A stretch of DNA of 64,000 bases from Bubalus kerabau (lineage: Eukaryota > Chordata > Mammalia > Artiodactyla > Bovidae): NCBI RefSeq assembly GCF_029407905.1, contig NC_073629.1:52560801-52624800 (forward strand), read 5' to 3'. The notes below the pieces were generated by a model, which saw nothing but the letters and a program-made list of their open reading frames with translations, was not told where the DNA came from and searched no databases. Shown one piece after another: positions 44,437-53,177 of the stretch (position 1 is the first letter of the stretch; every line of letters starts with the position of its first letter). The position numbers and the translations under genes are program-made.

Positions 44437-46280
44437 CTAGCATGTGAGATGAGTGCAATTGTGCGGTAGTTTGAGCATTCTTTGGCATTGCCTTTCTTTG
44501 GGATTGGAATGAAAACTGACCTTTTTCAGTCCGTGTGGCCACTGCTGAGTTTTCCAAATTTGCTGGCATATTGAGTGCAGCACTTTTACAGCATCATCTT
44601 TCAGGATTTGAAAGAGCTCAACTGGAATTCCATCACCTCCACTAGCTTTGTTCGTAGTGATGCTTTCCAAGGCCCACTTGACTTCACATTCCAGGATGTC
44701 TGGCTCTAGGTCAGTGATCACACCATCATGATTATCTGGGTCATGAAGATCTTTTTTGTACAGTTCTTCTGTGTATTCTTGCCATCTCTTCTTAATATCT
44801 TCTGCTTCTGTTAGGTCCATACCATTTCTGTCCTTTATTGAGCCCATCTTTGCATGAAATGTTCCTTTGGTATCTCTGATTTTCTTGAAGAGATCCCTAG
44901 TCTTTCCCATTCTGTTATTTTCCTCTGTTTCTTTGCATTGATCACTGAAGAAGGCTTTCTTATCTCTTCTTGCTATTCTTTGGAACTCTGCATTCAGATG
45001 TTTGTATCTTTCCTTTTCTCCTTTGCTTTTCTCTTCTCTTCTTTTCACAGCTATTTGTAAGGCCTCCCCAGACAGCCATTTTGCTTTTTTACTTTTCTTT
45101 TCCATGGAAATGGTCTTGATCCCTGTCTCCTGTACAATGTCAAGAACCTCATTCCATAGTTCATCAGGCATTCTATCAGATCTAGGCCCTTAAATCTATT
45201 TCTCACTTCCACTGTATAATCATAAGGGATTTGATTTAGGTCATACCTGAATGGTCTAGTGGTTTTCCCTACTTTCTTCAATTTAAGTCTGAATTTGGCA
45301 ATAAGGAGTTCATGGTCTGAGCCACAGTCAGCTCCTGGTCTTGTTTTTGTTGACTGTATAGAGCTTCTCCATCTTTGGCTGCAAAGAATATAATCAATCT
45401 GATTTTGGTGTTGACCATCTGGTGATGTCCATGTGTAGAGTCTTCTCTTGTGTTGTTGGAAGAGGGTGTTTGTTATGACCAGTGCATTTTCTTGGCAAAA
45501 CTCTATTAGTCTTTGCCCTGCTTCATTCCGTATTCCAAGGCCAAATTTGCCTGTTACTCCAGGTGTTTCTTGAGTTCCTACTTTTGCATTCCAGTCCCCT
45601 ATAATGAAAAGGACATCTTTTTGGGGTGTTAGTTCTAAAAGGTCTTGTAGGTCTCTATAGAACCGTTCAACTTCAGCTTCTTCAGCATTACTGGTTGGGG
45701 CATAGACTTGGATTACTGTGATATTGAATGGTTTGCCTTGGAAACGAACAGAGATCATTCTGTCGTTTTTGAGATTCCATCCAAGTACTGCATTTCAGAC
45801 TCTTTTGTTGACCATGATGGCCACTCCATTTCTTCTGAGGGATTCCTGCCCGCAGTAGTAGATATAATGGTCATCTGAGTTAAATTCACCCATTCCAGTC
45901 CATTTCAGTTCGCTGATTCCTAGAATGTCGACATTCACTCTTGCCATCTCTTGTTTGACTACTTCCAATTTGCCTTGATTCATGGACCTGACATTCCAGG
46001 TTCCTATGCAATACTGCTCTGTACAGTATCGGACCTTACTTCTATCACCAGTCACCACAGCTGGGTATTGTTTTTGCTTTGGCTCCATCCCGTCATTCTT
46101 TCTGGAGTCATTTCTCCACTGATCTCCAGTAGCATATTGGGCACCTACTGACCTGGGGAGTTTCTCTTTCAGTATCCTATCATTTTGCCTTTTCATACTG
46201 TTAATGGGGTTCTCAAGACAAGAATACTGAAGTGGTTTGCCATTCCCTTCTCCAGTGGACCACATTCTGTCAGATGTCAC
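44437..46280 (-). pseudogene. BovB endonuclease and RT N-terminal pseudogene
   Basis: Minus-strand frame. The 5' leader and the start of the apurinic-type endonuclease run 46,280-45,795 ('GTWNVRSMN', 'ISELKWTG'). A single TGA at 45,795, from CGA by CpG decay, separates it from the in-frame continuation 45,758-45,190, which keeps the catalytic 'GDWNAKVG' and 'GSDHELL' signatures. A 4-bp deletion near 45,178 shifts the frame, and the pre-RT region continues 45,171-44,530. An extra base near 44,532 then breaks it. The endonuclease would nick the chromosomal target. Here it is one stop codon from an open frame but has no connected RT. Confidence 0.88.
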
Positions 46281-47456
46281 CAGAGATCAAATTGCCAACA
46301 CCCACTGGATCATGGAAAAAACAAGAGAGTTCCAGAAAAGCATCTATTTCTGCTTTATTGACTATGCCAAAGCCTTTGACTGTGTGGATCACAAGAAACT
46401 GGAAAATTCTGAAAGAGATGGGAATACCAGACCACCTGATCTGCCTCTTGAGAAATTTGTATGCAGGTCAGGAAGCAACAGTTAGAACTGGACATGGAAC
46501 AACAGACTGGTTCTAAATAGGAAAAGGAGTTCGTCAAGGCTGTATATTGTCACCCTGTTTATTTAACTTATATGCAGAGTACATCATGAGAAATGCTAGA
46601 CTGGAAGAAACACAAGCTGGAATCAAGATTGCTGGGAGAAACATCAATAACTTCTGATGTGCAGGTGACACCACCCTTATGGCAGAAAGTGAAGAGGAAC
46701 TAAAAAGCCTCTTGAGAAACTGAAAGTGGAGAGTGAAAAAGTTGGCTTCAAGCTCAACATTCAGAAAATGAAGATCATGGCATCTGGTCCCATCACTTCA
46801 TGGGAAATAGATGGGGAAACAGTGGAAACAGTGTCAGACTTCATTTTTCTGGGCTCCAAAATCACTGCAGATGGTGACTGCAGCCATGAAATTAAAAGAC
46901 GCTTACTCCTTGGAAGGAAAGTTATGACCAACCTAGATAGCATATTGAAAAGCAGAGACATTACTTTGCCAACAAAGGTCCGTCTAGTCAAGGCTATGGT
47001 TTTTCCTGTGGTCATGTATGGATGTGAGAGTTGGACTGTAAAGAAGGCTGAGTGCCGAAGAATTGATGCTTTTGAACTGTGGTGTTGGAGAAGACTTTTT
47101 TTTTTTTTTTTTTGGAGAAGACTCTTGAGAGTCCCTTGGAATGCAAGGAGATCCAACCAGTCCATTCTGAAGGAGATCAGCCCTGGGATTTCTTTGGAGG
47201 GAATGATGCTAAAGCTGAAACTCCAGTACTTTGGCCACCTCATGCGAAGAGTTGACTCATTGGAAAAGACTCTGATGCTGGGAGGGATTGGGGGCAAGAG
47301 GAGAAGGGGACGACAGAGGATGAGATGGCTGGATGGCATCACTGACTCGATGGACGTGAGTCTGGGTGAACTCCGGGAGTTGGTGATGGACAGGGAGGCC
47401 TGGCGTGCTGCGATTCATGGGGTCACAAAGAGTTGGACACGACTGAACAACTGATC
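46281..47456 (+). pseudogene. BovB RT catalytic and C-terminal pseudogene
   Basis: Plus-strand continuation of the same insertion. Motif A (IDYAKAFDCVD) is kept near 46,350-46,390. A 2-bp loss near 46,400 shifts the frame. CAA-to-TAA at 46,514 adds a stop. At about 46,652-46,670 the YADD catalytic segment is destroyed (an in-frame TGA and 'CAGD' in place of 'YADD'). The last 240 codons (46,726-47,454) are open despite a 27-bp insertion containing about 18 T at 47,096-47,113. The RT is inactive. Confidence 0.9.
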
Positions 47457-47484
47457 TGACTGATCTGATCTGATCTGTTTTGGA

Positions 47485-47815
47485 AGTGTGATGTAGGGTG
47501 AGGGATAATGAGAAGCAATAGTGCTACATTCTCATTCTCTGTATAGAAAGTCAGTGGATAATATATAAAAGTATTGACCTAAAAAGTAGCTGTATAACCC
47601 TGTTGGTTAGAAATACAGACATAAATACCATACAAAATAGCAGAAAACACTTAAAAGGAAGATAAAGGAGATGGGGAGGAGTTAGTGGGAATTTTGTGGT
47701 TATTGTTTGTAAACCTTATATGTTTTGACTCTTGAAACCTTGTCTGTGTATCACTGCAAAATAATAGTGATACATGTAAATCAACTATACTTCAATAAAA
47801 AAAAATAATGACATA
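47485..47815 (+). mobile_element. Possible artiodactyl L1 3' end
   Basis: Ends 'catgtaaatcaactatacttcaataaaaaaaaataatgac', a phrase typical of artiodactyl L1-type 3' termini, after 'ggttattgtttgtaaaccttatatg'. It probably continues the sequence left of the BovB insertion. The subfamily is uncertain. Confidence 0.4.
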
Positions 47816-48004
47816 AAAAGTCCATGCATAGGACCTGCTTCAGGGGTGACTGGATCCAGGAACTCATACGAAGTTATCAGGGCTTGATTTCTCAGCTCTG
47901 CTCTCTGTTTTGAATTCATTTTTAGTTAGGCCCTTTTCATGGGCATAGGACCTCCTGGCTGTGTTTTTCTTTCCTCCTCCCTCTTCTCTCTTTTTCTCTC
48001 TTTC

Positions 48005-48190
48005 TTATTAAAAAAGATTTAATTGTGGCTACAAAACACATGAGGCTTCCATCTTAACCATTTTTAAGTGTACAGTTTAGGAGTGTTAGGTATATTTACA
48101 TTGCTGTGCAGCAGATCTCCATGACACAAGTCTTCCTTCTCCCATCCCCAGTTCCTGGTAACCACCCTTCTACTTTCTGCTATTTTCTTA
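48005..48190 (-). mobile_element. L1M 3' UTR fragment (antisense)
   Basis: 'ccatcttaaccatttttaagtgtacagtttaggagtgttaggtatatttacattgctgtgcagcagatctcc' and 'ccccagttcctggtaaccacccttctactttctgc' are standard antisense L1 3' UTR landmarks. Confidence 0.7.
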
Positions 48191-48640
48191 TAGCTATTAA
48201 TGGCAGCAGAAGGAAACCTCACTTTCCTGATAAATCTGACAAAAGTCCCAGGATTGTTCCACCAGAGTGACCAGGGATTGGCCAGCATCCCCCAAACAAA
48301 TGGCCTGAGAGTCAAGGATGAGTGGTTGCCCAAGAAGTGCTGACAGCAGAAGGGGCCTATACTCCAGGCAAACAAAACCAGCAGAGTCACACAATGAACA
48401 GAGGGAGGGCCAGGATGTGAGAGAGCAGCCCTCACCAACCCTCCCATCCCCCACCCTGCTCCCCCAGCCCTCCTGCCCCACCCCTCCCCCACACCCTCCC
48501 ACCCCCATACACCCCCTTTATAACCCCACCCACCCAATTTAGAACTTACTCTTATCTCTATGATCTATCAAGCAAGCAAGTTTATCTCAACTCTCCAACA
48601 GACTTTAAAAAATCTCTTTAGTATAAATGTTTTCTTTTAA
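48191..48640. other. Unassigned; contains a C-rich tract
   Basis: Unique-looking apart from the C-rich tract at 48,429-48,536. Frames of 100-157 codons on the minus strand are an artefact of that G-rich complement (Gly/Trp/Val runs). Confidence 0.5.
48429..48536 (-). repeat. C-rich tract; strong G-quadruplex potential on minus strand
   Basis: More than fifteen runs of three or more C, separated by one to five bases, across about 108 bp ('cccatcccccaccctgctccccc' style, shown only in part). The complement holds many G-runs with short loops, which is the classical quadruplex pattern. No sequence period is evident, so it is low-complexity rather than a true tandem array. Confidence 0.85.
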
Positions 48641-48800
48641 GAGTTATTATTCAGATAAGTAGAAATTCTGATTATTAGTAACTTTAACCTTCTTTGGAAA
48701 TATTCATTAATTATTTTGTTTTTTCTTTATGAATTGTCTGTTCATGCTCTTTGCCCATCCATGGTATTAATAAATACATTTATCAGGCTTCCCAATTCTA
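48640..48800 (-). mobile_element. Old L1M fragment (antisense)
   Basis: 'ttttctttatgaattgtctgttcatgctctttgcccatccatgg' is the antisense L1M 3' UTR landmark. Its flanks are too diverged to set ends. Confidence 0.5.
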
Positions 48801-48861
48801 ATAAATGTGTAAAAATATGTTTAAAAATATAGCTCACAGAACTTTATACAAGACTTTATTT

Positions 48862-48867
48862 TTTTTT

Positions 48868-48898
<31 letters not shown>

Positions 48899-48955
48899 AA
48901 TTTTATTTTATTTTTAAACTTTACATAACTGTATTAGATTTGCCAAATATCAAAA
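48862..48955 (-). mobile_element. L1_BT-like 3' tail, extremely 5'-truncated
   Basis: A 50-base T/C homopolymer-like run, then 'aattttattttatttttaaactttacataactgtattagatttgccaaatatcaaaatgaatc', matching the last about 70 bases of the recent L1 ends at 62,442 and 63,454. It is little more than a poly(A) tail plus terminus. Confidence 0.85.
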
Positions 48956-49375
48956 TGAATCAGAAATTACCTAGTAGCTTACTCTCATTTTACAACAAAG
49001 AAAAATAAAGGATGGAGAAGTGAAGTGTGAAGCCAGCTCGAGAACCCTGTTGGTAATGGATGAAGGAAAAAAAAACCCATTTGATTCTCTACCTGTTAGA
49101 TTATGCAGCCCCTTCCATAACTCCTGAATTTGGTTCCCCTCAAAATCACTTTTTCTGCCCAGTCACCATTTTCAGGGTTTACAGAGAGCCATCTTTATTT
49201 TCCCACAGTTTGCAGCATTTTTAAAAGACTGGGGATAAATAGCTGAGAAGATTTGTAAGCTAACTGGAGGCCCCTTGTGATTTTATGCATGAGAGCAATC
49301 CCCTCTCCTCACCTTGCAAATTTCCACTCCAGCTAGCATTGGACTGTATTTTGCCATTTAAATAATACAAGTTAC

Positions 49376-49394
49376 GGGGGCGGGGGTGGGGGGG
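49376..49394 (+). repeat. G-quadruplex motif
   Basis: Runs of five, five and seven G separated by a single C and a single T. The last run can be split, giving four G-tracts of three with one-base loops, the most stable quadruplex class. Confidence 0.8.
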
Positions 49395-49510
49395 ATTAAT
49401 CTTGTAACTCTGTCAAAGAATGAGTATGAAATGTTGATTTTCTTGCGGGGGAGGGAATGCAAAGGATAGAGCAACCATCTGGCCTCCGTGCCTTTTTGCT
49501 TTGCACTTCT

Positions 49511-49565
49511 GGAGTCTCCTGCATTGCAGCCAGATTCTTTACCAGCTGAACCACCAGGGAAGCCC
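49511..49565 (-). mobile_element. tRNA-derived SINE stub
   Basis: 'ggagtctcctgcattgcagccagattctttaccagctgaaccaccagggaagccc' on + (55 bases in all) is only the head of a Bov-tA or ART2-type SINE in reverse. The rest of the element is absent. Confidence 0.85.
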
Positions 49566-50106
49566 ACTCATGAAGCTTGGGACCACAAAAGAGACTGAAA
49601 ATATACCCTGGTTGGAATGAAGCATTCGGTGCTCCTCCTGCTGCCCTCGCTTAGCCTTAGTGATATGGTTGCTGTGTGGGCCAGAGCAGATGTAATTTGT
49701 AGAAGAGTGACTGGAGGGTTTAGTGTTTCAAAATGTAAACTGAACTCTAAAGAACAGGAGGCACTGGGCAGGATTTTCTCCCGATGAGGAAATCTCTTGT
49801 CCAGAGTAAACTTGAAGCAATTGTGTTTTGTTGACTCTAAGTTTCAAGACTAATCAAGTGTCTACTGCAGTTTGGAAGGCCAACTGCTGAACTCTATTTT
49901 TATCTGTGAACTTCATGTTTCCTTTTTCCCTGACAGTGTGGACCACTCAAGTGATAATAGGTTAGACAGCTCCCTCAGTTAGACTGCTGTTGGGAGAGTA
50001 GATGAATTCTCTTCAGTAGATAATAGAGAGGTTTAGAATTACTGAGAGATGGGATTGGAGCTTCAGGTGGACAAATCTTCAATGGTAAAAGCAGGAGGGC
50101 AGGGTG

Positions 50107-50345
50107 AGAACTAATAATAATGGCTAGAGTGCTTAGTAGGTATCAGTCTGCAGGAAACCTTCTCAAGTATTATCCCATTTAATGTTAGTAACAATCCATG
50201 AGGTAGGTACTGCTATCTTTACTTCACAGATGAATAAGTGGAAGTTCACAGTAGTAAAGTTACTTGCCCAAAGTAACACAACTAGACTTCTTGGGGCCAG
50301 AGCAGGCAGTCTGATTCCAGCACCCTGGGCTCTTAGTTTTTCGCT
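50107..50345 (-). mobile_element. MIR SINE (antisense)
   Basis: On +: 'gtgcttagtaggtatcag', 'attatcccatttaatgttagtaacaatcc', 'atgaggtaggtactgctatctttacttcacagatgaataag', 'acttgcccaaagtaacacaact' and 'ggcagtctgattccagcacc'. This is the full reversed MIR order. Confidence 0.9.
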
Positions 50346-50669
50346 TTAAAGCTCCATGATTGCCCTGAAGGTTGTATCCCCTGCTCCTGAAATAGTGCAT
50401 GGCAAATAGGAGGTGCCCCTCAAATATTAACCAGCTGAATGTATGATTACTCCATGCTGCCTTGGCCTGGGTCAGGATCAGTGTTCTCTCGAGCCAGGGA
50501 GAACTGAAAGCTGCATTCAGGTGACCTTTCAAACTTCTCAGAGGTTTCTGTTCAAATTTAGAACTTGGACAGTTTTCACAGTCAGAAGCCCTTTTTGTTT
50601 CAGCAGAATGAAAATACATATTTAAAAATAGTGGTTATTATGAGTATCACAATTAAAGTAGAAAAACAT

Positions 50670-51000
50670 AATGACTGAATGTTCAATGGCAGAGGGTTGG
50701 TTAAATAAACCATGGAATGCAATGATGGAATACTTAACAGCTGTTAAAAATCAAGTTGTAGAATACCACATGACATAAAATGCATTCTTGATACATTGTT
50801 CAAGGGAAAAACCAGGTTGCAAAATACTATGTAGAGCATTAGCTCAATACTGAAAGAAAATAAAATCAAGTATTGGTAGTAGTAATTTCTGTGTGATGAG
50901 AGTATAGATGGTTTTAATTTTCTTCTTTGTGATGTTTAAATATTTTTTCAAATTTTCTACAATAACTATGAATTTTATATTCAGAAAAAAGCAACAGCAT
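50670..51000 (+). mobile_element. Old L1M 3' end (sense)
   Basis: 'ggttggttaaataaaccatggaatgcaatgatggaatacttaacagctgttaaaaatcaagttg' and 'gtttctacaataactatgaattttata'-type ending are the sense-strand L1M 3' UTR landmarks. Confidence 0.65.
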
Positions 51001-51082
51001 GTTTTTCTTTAAAAAGCAGTTGTAATCAGATTTTGATTCTTGTTTCGTATTTAAGATATGAAGTTACAATTTAATGAAAGAC

Positions 51083-51310
51083 AACACAGCATAGTTGGTA
51101 AGAACATGGTCAGTGGAGCCAGACTGCAGTGTTCAAATCCCAGCTATACCGTTTATAAACTGTGTGACTTTGGTGAAATTAGTTAACATCTCTGTGATTC
51201 AGTTTCTGTATGTGTAAAATGGAGAAGGTATTACTTCCGACCTCAGAGAATTGTTATGAGGATAGAATGAACGAATATAGCTAGAGTATTTGGAACAGTC
51301 AGTATGAGTT
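51083..51310 (+). mobile_element. MIR SINE
   Basis: 'acagcatagttggtaagaacatggtcagtggagccagactgcagtgttcaaatccc', then 'aactgtgtgactttggtgaaattagttaacatctctgtg' and 'gtgtaaaatggagaagg'. Head, core and 3' end are all recognisable. Confidence 0.92.
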
Positions 51311-51380
51311 CATTATTAGTTTATCATTAAAAATTCTCCCAAATTCTCTTATCCCACCTTTAAAAATGCACAAGCAGAGG

Positions 51381-51548
51381 ACTTTGCTGGTGGTCCAGTA
51401 GTTATGACTCTGCGCTACCAATGCAGGGGGCCCAGGTTGGATCGCTGGTCAGAGAACTAGTTCCCACATGCCACAACTAAAGACTGAAGATCCCACGTGC
51501 TGCAGTTAAGACCCGGTGCAGCCAAATAAATAAATAAATTTTTTTTTT
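51381..51548 (+). mobile_element. CHR/ART2-type SINE with 17-bp target duplication
   Basis: 'actttgctggtggtccagtagttatgactctgcg', B-box 'ggttggatcgctgg', body 'ccacatgccacaactaaagactgaagatccc', tail 'aataaataaataaatttttttttta'. Flanks 51,364-51,380 and 51,549-51,565 are identical in 16 of 17 bases ('aaatgcaca' then 'gcagagg'), marking a clean insertion. Confidence 0.93.
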
Positions 51549-51861
51549 AAATGCACAGGCAGAGGTGCACCTAGGTCAGGAATTTTAAAGCCGATGTATT
51601 TGATTCTAGTTCAAATGTGTGACTAGGATATACCAAAGAGGACCCCAGGAAGAAGTCCAACTGAACCTCCCAGGGCTCATCATCACCATGAAAATAAGTA
51701 GATTTTGCAAAAATTCAGATTTATTATGCCCTCACTTATTAGCTGAATTAGCCAAAATATATTAATAGTTAAAACTGGGAGAAAATTAAAATACAAGGGA
51801 GAGATAATTCTTCCTATCTCAACCCTCAAATCACCTTCTACCATGATTCTTGACCTCCCTG

Positions 51862-51988
51862 CTGCTGCTAAGTCGCTTCGGTTGTGTCCAACTCTGTGCG
51901 ACCCCATAGACGGCAGCCCACCAGGCTCCCCCGTCCCTGGGATTCTCCAGGCAAGAACACTGGAGTGGGTTGCCATTTCCTTCTCCAC
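51862..51988 (-). mobile_element. Half BOV-A2 (single Bov-A unit)
   Basis: 'ctgctgctaagtcgcttcggttgtgtccaac' to 'gggttgccatttccttctcca' on +: one monomer with the tail, ending exactly at the point where the inter-monomer linker would begin. It may be 5' truncation during insertion or a monomeric progenitor. Confidence 0.9.
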
Positions 51989-51989
51989 T

Positions 51990-52950
51990 TGACCTCCCTA
52001 TGTTCCCCAAATATAAGCCACCTTATATTGTGAATCTTCAGATTCGTGTCTTCTGTCTCACTCCTCATCCCTCACCCTCCGCATACCCCTCACCTCAGCC
52101 AGTACCCCACTCCCACTCCCTGGTCCGGCTCTAATGACTGGCCGCCACACAGAAGAGGCTGAATTCCACGCCAGCCTGCAATAGCCTCTGACCTCTCCAA
52201 CTTCTGAGGTCCTGGGAAAGGGAGCCTGAACATGACCCTGTCAGGAGAGTGGGAAGTGGCAGTGAGATGCCCCCAGAGGACCTGCTCCCAGGCTGGCCTT
52301 ATCCTGGTGTGCAGGCTGGGATTTCCTGCCCGGAAGCACCAGGCTTGGACACAATGGGAGTTATCAGTAACCATCAGGGGATCGGGACCATGGTGGGAGC
52401 CCTTCACTTAGCTACGGGTTTTCCAGGCCTTTCCTGTGTGAATCTTTACTTCCGTGGAAGCTCTTGTTTTGATCTTTTTCAAGATGGAAGCCCTTCCCCC
52501 AGCTTCCCACCCTCTGTTGCCTTGGATCAGCTGCCTTTCAGTTCTCATCCTTTGGGTCCTCCTTTGGATCTAAGTCAACTGAAGATGGTAATGAGTAGAG
52601 TCTGGATAAGGAAAGTGTTTCCATCCTTTCTAGATCTTTTTTTCTTTTTAAAATTATAGGTGAGATTAATGTATTAATTGTCTTCCATGATGATAATAGT
52701 ATCATCCATTAACTGAGAAAATTAATAAATTATACCTGTATTGAGGTTTACATTCTTAATCTAGGACATTATTTGGCTTGTTTAACAGTATTCCTAAGAG
52801 GGTCTTTTTATATTAAAAACAAAGGATTTTTTTTTTTTCTAAGCTCAATAGTTTACTTACAAGAAAACATTTTAGAGGAAACAATGTACTATGTTGCAAG
52901 TCTTAATGGTATAAACAGCAGGTTTGCTTTAAAAATTTAGGTTGCAAAAT
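51990..52950. other. No recognisable feature
   Basis: GC-richer at 52,080-52,560, then AT-rich. Frames of 105 and 136 codons overlap on opposite strands here and neither has motifs or splice support. Confidence 0.45.
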
Positions 52951-52952
52951 AA

Positions 52953-53177
52953 TAACTCTCATTTACTGCATTCTTAAGTTATGTATCAAGTGGTTTGCTC
53001 ATGTTAGCTTATTCAGTCCCCAGGACCACCTGTTTTATGAATGACAAAACCACTCCTCAGAGAGGCTGAATAACTCACTGAGATCACTTAGGGTGTAAAT
53101 GTCAGAGCTGAGTTTTGAACTCAGACTGTGTGACCACAAGGTTGGTGCTTTTAACCCTACACTCTAGTGCTGCCTCC
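52953..53177 (-). mobile_element. MIR SINE (antisense)
   Basis: 'tgctcatgttagcttattcagtcccc', 'atgaatgacaaaaccactcctcagagaggctgaataactcactgagatcac', 'gtcagagctgagttttgaactcagactgtgtgacc' and 'accctacactctagtgctgcctcc' show a reversed MIR over its full length. Confidence 0.85.

Larger units (their letters stand above)
44417..47472. mobile_element. BovB LINE with inverted 5' part (twin-primed)
   Basis: One BovB insertion in two opposed segments. 44,417 to about 46,278 is antisense and carries the 5' region, endonuclease and first third of the RT. About 46,281-47,472 is sense and carries the rest of the RT and the 3' tail of 'ctgat' repeats. The segments are complementary in content: the antisense part stops at the 'SKVMLKIL' position (about residue 211 of the open copy at 19,907) and the sense part resumes near 'TRDQIAN' (about residue 236), losing some 24 codons. 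'atctgttttgga' flanks the whole at 44,405-44,416 and 47,473-47,484. The layout matches twin priming as described for L1. Confidence 0.92.
48956..50105. other. Unassigned unique DNA with a SINE stub and a G-run motif
   Basis: No exon or large repeat. It contains a G-quadruplex motif at 49,376-49,394 and a minus-strand tRNA-derived SINE stub at 49,511-49,565. Confidence 0.45.

Noticed and set aside
48064..48537. 157-codon minus frame rich in Gly and Trp
   Set aside because: Direct product of translating the G-rich complement of the C-rich tract.
48862..48895. Long T-runs as transcription terminators (also 12,439 and 26,477)
   Set aside because: They are poly(A) tails of minus-strand retroelements or simple homopolymers. 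Prokaryote-style terminators do not apply here.
52249..52659. 136-codon + frame
   Set aside because: Chance frame in GC-rich DNA that ends in a T-rich tract, with no motif and a comparable opposing frame.
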